This document shows positions 56,101 through 64,000 of a stretch of DNA of 64,000 nucleotides, piece after piece; within the stretch, counting starts at the first letter, position 1; each line of letters starts with the position of its first letter. The notes beneath the pieces are model-generated. The model had not been told where the DNA came from, did no database searches, and saw only the letters and a list, made by a program, of their open reading frames with translations. The translations under genes and the position numbers were made by a program. Source of the stretch: Symbiodinium natans (taxonomy: Eukaryota; Sar; Dinophyceae; Suessiales; Symbiodiniaceae); NCBI GenBank assembly GCA_905221605.1, contig CAJNDS010002215.1, forward strand, positions 124,001-188,000, read 5' to 3'.

Positions 56101-59100
56101 GTTGCTGTGCACCTCGAGGCAGATGCCTTCTTCGAGAGCGGCGATCTGCAGGAGGCTTGCGGGAGAGAGGTTCCGAGTAGTGAGGCCCGACGCTTTCTCT
56201 TGAAGGGTGAGTGGGATCTGCCCTGGCAGAGGCCCGAGAGCTCAGTGGGCAAGCGTACGAGATCTGCCAGAGACTGGAGGTGTCGGGACATGTCGGGACA
56301 TGTTGCGAGCCAGTGAGCACCTTCGGTTTTGCCATCTTGGGAGGATCCGTTCTGAGCTGAGCCAAGATGTGCAGCATGCAGCCACATGAGAGTTCCCAAA
56401 GGCGCATCACACGGCAGGACAAGAGATGGGAGGCCACCGCGCTGCACAGCTCAGCTCAGGCTTGCCTGAGGCGCCTTTGCCCGCATGTTGGCCCGTTGAA
56501 AAACTTAAAAGAACCGGGCCCGCAGCCCATTTGGTTAGGGAATTTAGCTCTCCGCCGCCCAGGCTTCGACTGCACGAGGAGGCGCTGACGAAAATCACCG
56601 AGAGCTCGACCATACTGGACGACATGGGCGAGCATGCTGAGAGGGCTACAATCCTTCAGAGCCTTGGCGAGAGCGGGAGTAGACAGAGTCAGGAGGCGAA
56701 TTTAGTTGGGATGATGTGGTCGGCTGTTCGGCCTTTGCACATCTTGACATAGCCGAGAAAGCCGGTTTGGTTCACATCTGATCTGAGCTATAGCTGGAAA
56801 GGAGTTCATCACTGATTCTAAGCACCACTCTTGGTTCTTCGCTGACCAAGGACCGCCCTTGAGATCCTCATGGCCAAGGCAGGGAGAACTCAGTTCCCTG
56901 AGTTTGCGGAACCTGGAAGTGCCCCAGCAAACGATCCTCTTCCCCCTCTTCCCCCCTAAACCCTAAACCCTAAACCCTAAACCCTAAACCCTAAACCCTA
57001 GTAGACTCAAAGACTCCCATGAGCTGAATCTGCAGGGCGATGGCCGCGCAGCCCTGGAGGCCCGTCTCGAAGGGTGCTGGCTCAAGGGAATGTCGGAGGC
57101 TTTGCGCGTGGGAGTTTGCGATTAACAGGGGGGGTACCTTACTGCGGTCCTGTTTATAAGTTTAAGGGGATCCTACCATTTGTGGTCAATGTTAGGGATC
57201 CCCGATTTTCGTAAACTCCCACATCGTCGCAAAGGTCTGACTGGCGTTCCAGTTCGTGCCATGCCTCGAGACTTTGGTACTGAAGGCACCTCGCTATGCC
57301 AGGTTGCCCAGGAGATTCGGCGGACGACCAAGGAGATTGGAAAACGCTCCAGGGAGGCCTCCGGGGGTTCAGATGGGTTCAGGGATTTTAGGGATTCGGG
57401 GATCTGCGCAGGGCGCTGGATGAACCGAATACGGTTTCTTGATCTTTTCCTGGCGGCCAAAGCGATCCCATCGTCCCGTCCCGCTGGGCTCTGCTGGACC
57501 TCCTTGACAGGCAAATGCCATGCTCATGGAAGCGCAGATCCAGCACACCTTAGGCAAGGCTTCAGCTAACTCTTGCCGGGTTCATGTTGAACTGTTGCAA
57601 GGGGCATGTCGAGGTCTTATCATGCCTCGGTGCCCTGTGATGCAGGACAGTTCGATGCGGCAAAGCGCCTGGCACATGAAGCCCAGGTGGGAGGGGAGAG
57701 GCTGCCTCAGGAGCTTCAGAGGTTGGATCCCAGATTCCTCTCTTACTGGTTGAGCAATGCGTACCTCCATGGAGTGAGAAGCCCGAAGTCCGTTGACGTG
57801 CCAGGAACATACTGCAACACTCCCCGCCTTGACAGGTGATCTTCCAGCAGATCGGGGACAAGAAGGGTGAGGTCCGGGCTTTCGACCTCGTTCTGCGGCC
57901 CGTCGGAGTTACGGCCCATTGCTCTGGGCCCTGCAGGTGGACAGAATCCTCGGAATCCTCGAAATTCCTCGGAATCCTCCCTCATTCAATGCTGAACTTT
58001 TGCTGAACCTTTCTCTCTGACAGGGCCTGAGTTGGAGCGTCCTGTCGGAAGTCCAGAAGAACATGGGCGAGAAGGCTTGGCCCATGGTTCGAGTTCCCGT
58101 GGCCACTTTGGCGGGCCTCTGAAAAAAGTCAGGCTGGTTCTCGGGCGTAGACAGGTTTTCATCGGTTTGAGCAAATTTGCCCCACTACTTCTTGCAGGTC
58201 TAGGAGATTCTGTGGCTGCCTACAAGAGACCATGTTGCGAGATGAAAGCACCTGAGACACTGCAATGGGCGCCAAAACCAGCTTTGGCAACAGGCAGACG
58301 CTCTGAAAGCTTGCCGCACCACCCAGACCCTGTACCAGCAAGTGGGCGACAAGAGATCACAGGCGGGAGAGAAAGTCAGACATCCAAAGAGAGAAGTCGT
58401 GATTTTGCTGTGATGTGCTTCGACTTTGGACCCAAAATTCTCATGACACGTTGTCTTGGTGAAGCTTGCCGGGCTTTTTGTGCGCACGAGGCATATGCCA
58501 TGAAGTCCGGACCTTGGATGGTGTGTAGGGAAGATCCATGCTCGGAGCCCGAAAGATGTGATTCAGAGTGTCGGAAGTACGCGACGGCAATATGATGAAC
58601 AGGCATGTTGAACTAACAAATGCGTGCTTGGACACCTTAGCTATTAGTTTGCCCAGCACAACGAGCTCGAGCTCAGGAGCAGCACGACGCTGTTCGTGGC
58701 GCAAAGCTGCGATGACGAGGCCAAATTGTCAGAGAAGGGAGCGAGAGTTTGCGCAAAGCAAGGAACCGAGCGCGACGACTTGTTCTTGCTCCGCCTGGTT
58801 TTGGCTCGAAGGCTGCATTGCCCTGACAAAGAACTCACTCTTGCGTCCTTGCGTGCTCCTCTGGATTGGTGGCTTTTTGGCTGGGGCAAGAGTGGCAGCA
58901 ACCGAACCCCTTGGCATAGTCGTTGGCCTTTTGGTGGCATGTGGGGCTTCGGCAGTGGCCCAAACGGTCGCACTTAGTTACCGGCATTCTGGGGATGACG
59001 GCATCATCTCCAGCCTCCGGAGTCTGCTTGGTGACAACAAGGGGGGCCTGATGATCGACTCTTGAAGCACACGCAGGGATTTGCTGCTGACCCCCCCCCT

Positions 59101-62100
59101 CCCCTGTTGAAGGCGCCTGAGCATCTTCAGTGAAATTTTGAAGGACTGGGAAGTCATGGAAGCCTGCCCATCATGGAAGAAAGCTTCTTGTCCTTTCTTG
59201 TGACGTTGTGCTTCCTTGCTGCTGCTTTGCTTGCGTTGCCATTCCAGATAATCCGTTTGGCTTAACGTAATAGATCTCCATGAGGGCAAAGTCCGGGAAC
59301 ACCGGGAACACGGAACACACCTACTCTGTGGAGTTGCAAGCCCGTCCGACTGAGCAGCCCGTGAACCCAAAGACCAATCGTGAAGAAATGAGCATCTTCG
59401 ACACCTTCGAGTCCCTGCGATGTAGGTCGCAACCCAGCCCGTTCTGACTCTAAGTCAGCGGTCGCACTAATTACTGGCACTGTCCTGGACAGCGGTGATG
59501 ACGTCACCCACATGTGGATGGGCCCGGGTGGTCACGACATCACTGTAGTCAGCAGATCCTCGCCAAGGGGGGCATCCTTCTCACTACCTCGGCGGAAAAG
59601 GAGATTGTCCGAGAACGAAAGATGGGGATTTCCACATGACTTATCCAAAGTTCAATACGTGGCCCAGTCAATCCAGCATGACACAGAGAGGTCCTCGATC
59701 GTCTTTGCGCCCTGCTGATTGCCTTTGCAAAACAGCTGCGTCCAATAACCCGCGTACTGTTTTCTACTGCAAGCAAAACCGACAATGCCACAAGAAGCCA
59801 CCACACCAAGTGAATCCATTCTCCGTGCTTGTATAAACCCTCGCTGCTGAGAATTTGTGCGAATTGTGCACGCTGCAAGATGCATGCTACCAAATCAGCA
59901 TGGTCTGCCGGGTCTGCCGCATGAATGATACCGAAGCCTCGATCATTCCAAGATCAAGTGTCAAGAGCTGCATAGCCTGTCGGACAGGAGATGCTTTGCC
60001 TTGTTGCGCTGGATTTCGGTAAGGCGATGGAGGTGTCATGGCCTGGGTGACCGACTGCAAGCGGAGCTCGGACATCTGGCTCCTTCAAGCATTCGTGTCA
60101 AGGTGGTTGTTGGGCCGGATCGGAAGTACAGCGTGTGAAGGCGGTTCTGTCTGGGCATCCATGAGCTTGTTTGATCCAGAACATGTCTATCACCATGGGA
60201 GGAATATGAAAAGGACGGGGCCTGGCATTGTCCATCGCAAGTGCTTCTGAGGCAATACATTTCAACACGAGAATCTGTCTTGGTGTGCATGAACTATTTT
60301 CAATACATGCTTATCACCTTGGAATATGACAAGCAGGGGCCTGCTGTCCATCTCGTTTGCTCCTGTGGCAGAGCGGTGCAATTCATCACAAGAACCCTTG
60401 CCGATGACTTTGAGCTGCGAGTCTAGGAAGAAGATGGCCCATGGTCCCATGGTGCTTGCATATAAATGTTGTGCTCGCTCTAGTTCCTTGGCCTCGCCCT
60501 CCCACCGGGCATCGTGTAAATCGGGGCCAACATCAGTGCGCTGGCCATCGCATGCCTTCGGTGGCAGACCACATGGCTTTGATCAAGGTGTAGACACTCG
60601 TGATCCTTAATGTACCTAGCTCCCTCTTCTGCAAACTGTGCCAGGCAGTTCGTTCCGCCAATGAAGCACTGCACTCAGCGTTCGCCAGGATTTGCAGGCT
60701 GAATTGGACAGATCATTCTAAAACATCCGGTTGCGCAGTTTCAAGCTGGCGTTGGAGCGTCGGTACTCTCGCTTGTCCATTACCTGCTATACCTGCAGCT
60801 CAACTTGCTCAATGGTTGACCTATTCGACCTCTAACTGCAACTGATAAAGTTCATTTCAGAAGTTCATGGAGGATGTCGAGCGACATCAGGCCTTGACCC
60901 TGGCACGCGCCTCTGGCGACACCAAAGCTGAGGACCTGGGAGAGGGAGCGTTTCGAGGGTTTCGGAGAGTGGGGTTTTGGGTCGAGGGCATTTAAGAGGC
61001 TTGCTTCTTGTGCTTCTCCCGTTGTTTGCTTGGACAAGCAGAGGCAAATTCCATGGTGCTTGTCCTGGAAACATACCTCACCCTGCAACGCATCAAGAAA
61101 CTCCCAATCGCATCCATGTTATAGTGTATAGGCTTTGCCGAGTGCACCGCTGAAGTTTTCAAAGCCGGTCCTTCGGAGGTAGAGATGCTCAACTTGGTGG
61201 CGCAAGCCACGCTGAACAGCATCATCAAGCGCAGCCAGGCATATGTGCGGAAACAGCTGTGGCTGCTGCGTCTTCTGCCCACTGCCCATCCTCAGACTGG
61301 GACGTCTGTCGAACCCAATATTAGACACTGCGGGCCGAAAAATCCTGAAGCCAAACCGGAAACTGGAGGAGATGCAAGACGAGGACGCGATCGTTCACAT
61401 CATGCAGAGGGAGGTTGGGCTGAGGGTGGAGTTTTGTGTGACACAAACACAAATATTCTCAAGTAGTCACAATGATGTCGCTCAGGGTTTGTGGACATCG
61501 ACAGTGGTTGCATCAAACTTGTGTCCTTCATATGGAGTGCTAGCTACTCGTACTTTGTATTGTGAAGCTGTTCGCCCAGAAGGCCTCTGCCGTGCGCCCG
61601 GCACGCGAGGCGGCTGCGCTGGCGCGGAAGATGGGGGACAAGCAGCCGCTCCAATTAAATGCACACGTGGCCCTGCCACATGTTCGGTTCGGAAGTGGGT
61701 GTTGGCATTTCATGCCTGTGGCAGTTCATGCCAGTGGCAGTCTCGAAGTCCCGCCTCGGTCAAGGACGTGATCTGGGGAGTGAATGAGTCAATGAGCATG
61801 CCACGGGTTAGGTCTTTGAACATGTTGCGCCGCTGCACTAGCCACGAGTCCGTGTAGAAGCCCGGTGCATCGTGTCCGACAAATATGGTAAATCCGGTAT
61901 CATGTAATCGAATTTATCGCAGCCCCAAGGATGACCGGCATAGCAACGTCTCTTCGCGGCAAGACGGACTAGGTCGAAGGATTGGGTTTCGGATGCTGTT
62001 TGAGGCGCTGGGGTAGCACCACGGCGGACCGGGAACCTGGGGTGACACAGTAACTTGCAATTGAAACGGTGTGGCAGCCCGATTGTTGCTCTGACCGTAG

Positions 62101-62853
62101 CAAAGGCTAGTATTGTTGATGTCTCATTTGCACTGTCCATAGAAGCTGTGTGAGCTGCCGTTCTCAGTGCCGAATGTAGGATTGCACCAACAAGAACCGC
62201 TCAAGCAGTGAAGAGTGGCAGCAAGGTATTCCGTGGCCCAGTGCCATGCTGTTGCGGGGCGAACCGGTGCTGCTGTGCAGGCACCTGTGCCAGGAACTCT
62301 CACTCTGTTTCCCAGCCTTCTGGCTTGCGACAAAGCCCCGAACGAATCCGCACCCACGAGCATCCCCCTCTAATCCCAGCCAGTGCAATCCATGGCTCAC
62401 GAAAGCTCCTCATACAAGGTCTGTGGGTGTGGCATGGCCGTCTGGTGTAGTGCCGTCCTGCAGGCGGCCACGGAAGCGCGAAACCTTTTCGCCCAGACCT
62501 GGGACAGGCTGCTTTTAGTCTTGGCCTGGAGTGGAGACAAGCCACTGCTCAGGCAAGTTCAGAGTTCCTCTGATTGCCAGGCAAGGTGAGGCGATGGCCA
62601 TCCTGATGCTGGGCGAGAGCTCGGTGTTAGACGGAGACATTCCTCGCGGCCGAGAGTTCACGAAGGCGCCACGACCCACCATGTTTTCCAAAGTTGTCGA
62701 AGGCTGCCAGACGCATTTCTACAGTGCCCGACTCCTAAAGATGACGATTACTTGCGATCACCAGCTTCACCCCACTGGAAGGAAGCCTCTGAGCTCTTTG
62801 CCAGCATCAATGACTTCGAAGGAGTTGAGAAGGCACTGGGTGCGCACTTGCGT
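47164..62853 (+). CDS. Long tetratricopeptide-repeat (TPR) protein, many exons
   Basis: Repeated helix-turn-helix units with the LGN/GPSM-like pattern AxxxLxxAxxxxxxxGDxxxE suggest a protein-binding scaffold. Best exons: 47164-47212 (ARIHLAAAQYHNSLAN), 47879-47961, 50378-50440 (ELSFFRDKGDRRGE), 50567-50613 (AMMLLCGAEALLE), 51105-51167, 51380-51436 (VNAHLVLAMASLALNDPGE), 51615-51674 (ALAFAEGGLALAKRGTDRRQ), about 52374-52449, 53728-53772 (EALDEVRARGDRRCE), 56101-56169 (FFESGDLQEACGRE), 56563 to about 56671, 57511-57553, 57646-57686 (QFDAAKRLAHEAQ), 57836-57871 (VIFQQIGDKKGE), 58024-58074, 58294-58362 (TLYQQVGDKRSQ), 60861-60932 (LARASGDTKAE), 61179-61238 (VEMLNLVAQATLN), 61583-61645 (LARKMGDKQ), from 62464, from 62590 and about 62778-62853 with a GTAAGT donor. 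The frame is kept across most junctions. Start and stop were not identified, and more exons surely lie in the gaps. Neighbouring exons may belong to two tandem TPR genes. Confidence 0.75.
48377..48681 (+). CDS. Unidentified open coding stretch within the TPR gene region
   Basis: A 100-codon + frame with coding-like codons, best between 48530 and 48640 (AMGTSDPQLAKAPLRELAGW). It ends in TGA at 48677-48679. It could be an exon of the TPR gene read past its donor or a small separate gene. Not recognised. Confidence 0.3.
48690..50377. other. Intron or spacer with degenerate repeats
   Basis: No firm exon. 49740-49870 contains CCGAACC/CTCACAACCT-type degenerate repeats, and 50101-50121 is a (CT)n tract followed by CAG, like a splice acceptor. 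A coding-like stretch near 50008-50080 (CCEDGAEKKALLVEAM) may be a TPR exon. Confidence 0.35.
52484..52539 (+). repeat. Interstitial telomere-type repeat, (TTTAGGG)8
   Basis: Eight perfect tandem copies of TTTAGGG, the plant/dinoflagellate telomere unit, inside a presumed intron of the TPR gene. Confidence 0.97.
52857..52875 (+). repeat. (GT)n microsatellite
   Basis: Short GT run directly after a coding-like TPR segment (52750-52855), at the place where a GT donor is expected. Confidence 0.85.
54220..54413 (+). repeat. GGTTGGGCACTCCAGGGACAC tandem repeat and a second 19-base duplication
   Basis: Four to five degenerate copies of a 25-30-base unit around GTTGGGCACTCCAGGGACA, then two adjacent copies of GGGCGAGGAGAAGAGTTCC at 54376-54413. 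The array ends where the AT-rich island begins. Confidence 0.9.
54430..55690. other. AT-rich island inside the TPR gene
   Basis: About 1.2 kb whose composition (AT-rich, many TAA/TTT words) contrasts sharply with the GC-rich DNA on both sides. No coding pattern of the host type occurs in it. An AT-rich open frame at 55156-55377 is not recognised. It could be an insertion of organelle DNA, an old transposon or another foreign piece. I found no clear terminal repeats. Confidence 0.6.
56954..57000 (-). repeat. Interstitial telomere-type repeat, (CCCTAAA)n
   Basis: Nearly seven copies of CCCTAAA, the reverse complement of the array at 52484, so the two tracts point in opposite directions within one gene. 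Confidence 0.97.
58363..60860. other. Long intron region of the TPR gene
   Basis: No exon with a firm TPR match. 58900-59065 has an open + frame ending in TGA with a hydrophobic stretch (GIVVGLLVACGASAVAQTVA), possibly a membrane segment, but its status is unclear. A C-rich run lies at 59089-59104. Confidence 0.3.
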
Positions 62854-64000
62854 AAGTTTACATCCATCTCAACACAGGTACAGTAGGACTCCGCAGTGTT
62901 TGCCAGTGTTGTTAAGATGCGAGTGAGACAGAATGTGAGCAACGTTAGATGAGATTACCGGTGAGTTGCCGCTGCCGGGTGGTCTTTGATAGTGTGTGTG
63001 TAGCTGGTCAGTGCATACCTTTACAAAGGTCGTTGGGAAGATGTGCTGTCTGTGCAGGCAGGGCGGACTCTCCAGCAAATCGAAGAGATCGCCGTGTCTC
63101 AGGCCTGTCTAGTGTCTGGACACTGTCAAGGCCGTTTGTCGATGCATGTTGGTCCAATCCCGCTAGTACGATCATATGGCGCACTCTGAGTAAGGGCACT
63201 GACGAGGATCGTCGTTATCCAAGCTTCGACGCCCAGTGCTTGACTGCCTTGCTCAGGGCGCACATGTCCCTTCGCCGGAGGCGAAGGCACCCTCGCAGGA
63301 GGCTGGTTGTTTTCGGTCCTTACACCATGCTCCTTGTCGCCATCGGTTGATGGCCTCACAAGGCTGCTGGGCCCTCGCTGGTCGTAGCCAAGCAGCCGCA
63401 GATGACGATCGATAAGGCGAGATTCTGAAACTGCAAGGCTCACAGCCAGCTAGAGTACGTGTATCGCCCCGAATCATGGGAAGCAGGAGCTGAGCTGAGG
63501 CAGGCACTATCGGATCGCACGCCCCTAAACCCCTCCCCGTAACCCTAAACCCCTGCAACTCCATAGAGCCCTGAATTCAAGCAGGGGACCCCGAGTCCCC
63601 GAATCCAGAGGCGCGGCAGCTCGCGATGAGCTGCGCGGCCGAGGCCCGTCCTCGCTGCGGAGATGCCTCTCCATCAGAGGTTTTGATACTGGGGGGGTTA
63701 GAGGTGTAGAGTTTCGGGGTATTCAGTGTTCAGGGGTTTAGGGTTCAAGCCCCTGTTGCTATTGGGTATATTGCACAAGAAAGTTAACCCGGCCATGCGA
63801 GCCCAAGGTTCGAACGGGAGAAGAGCCCAAACGCCAAAGCCCCTAAGCTCCCAGACTCTGACGCCAGGCCGTCGGAACCGAGGAGGCCATTGCTTTCGAC
63901 GCTGCGTGGGTTGCACCTGGCTGCGCGTGCAATGAGCCACACGTGTTGCAGAAGGAATTCAAGAGGCTGATCCCCCTCTATCTTGTGTTGCCAACGTGGG
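62854..64000. other. End of window, no supported gene
   Basis: Follows the last clear TPR exon. 63530-63560 carries degenerate CCCTAAA words. At 63940-64000 the + strand after a GCAG reads KEFKRLIPLYLVLPTW and may be the first part of another exon cut by the window edge. Nothing else is recognisable. Confidence 0.3.

Noticed and set aside
1-64000. CRISPR arrays, bacterial-type operons, tRNA or rRNA genes
   Set aside because: The sequence is eukaryotic. I saw no direct-repeat/spacer array, and no tRNA or rRNA that I could support by eye; a covariance-model scan would be needed to exclude tRNAs.

Overview
The window looks like nuclear DNA of a dinoflagellate, probably a Symbiodiniaceae-type genome. 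The evidence is internal. Conserved proteins are broken into many short exons of about 30 to 250 bases. Introns begin with GT, GC or GA and end in AG, and the exon resumes with G. Telomere-type TTTAGGG tracts lie inside introns. A 14-base match to the dinoflagellate spliced leader is present. The DNA is GC-rich, full of simple repeats and has no assembly gaps. Every gene I could recognise is on the + strand, as expected for a unidirectional gene array. The long minus-strand open frames look like shadows of GC-rich + strand codons.

Layout. 1-180 is a purine satellite. 2.68-4.92 kb holds an S-adenosylmethionine-dependent methyltransferase. 11.04-12.04 kb holds the first zinc-finger part of an RNA polymerase II largest subunit (RPB1). 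13.54-36.59 kb holds, in order, a FYVE finger, a TCP-1/chaperonin-like domain and a PIP kinase domain, which is the architecture of Fab1/PIKfyve. A 106-residue ubiquitin-like protein is encoded at 25.94-26.34 kb inside that interval. 36.8-42.4 kb has + strand coding segments that I cannot name. 43.16-45.84 kb holds the next part of RPB1, starting about where the 12 kb part stops. 47.16-62.85 kb is one long tetratricopeptide-repeat (TPR) gene whose exons are cut at the same place in each repeat. The last kilobase has no gene I can support.

The main puzzle is RPB1. Its exons at 11-12 kb and 43-46 kb are collinear and do not overlap in the protein. They are separated by 31 kb that contains a whole PIKfyve-type set of domains on the same strand. 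RPB1 then breaks off again before the TPR gene, and I see no catalytic NADFDGD exon in the window. Either RPB1 has giant introns that host other genes, or the scaffold interleaves pieces of different loci. Exon boundaries were worked out by hand from reading frame, domain continuity and splice signals. They are firm where a known domain runs across the junction and approximate elsewhere.
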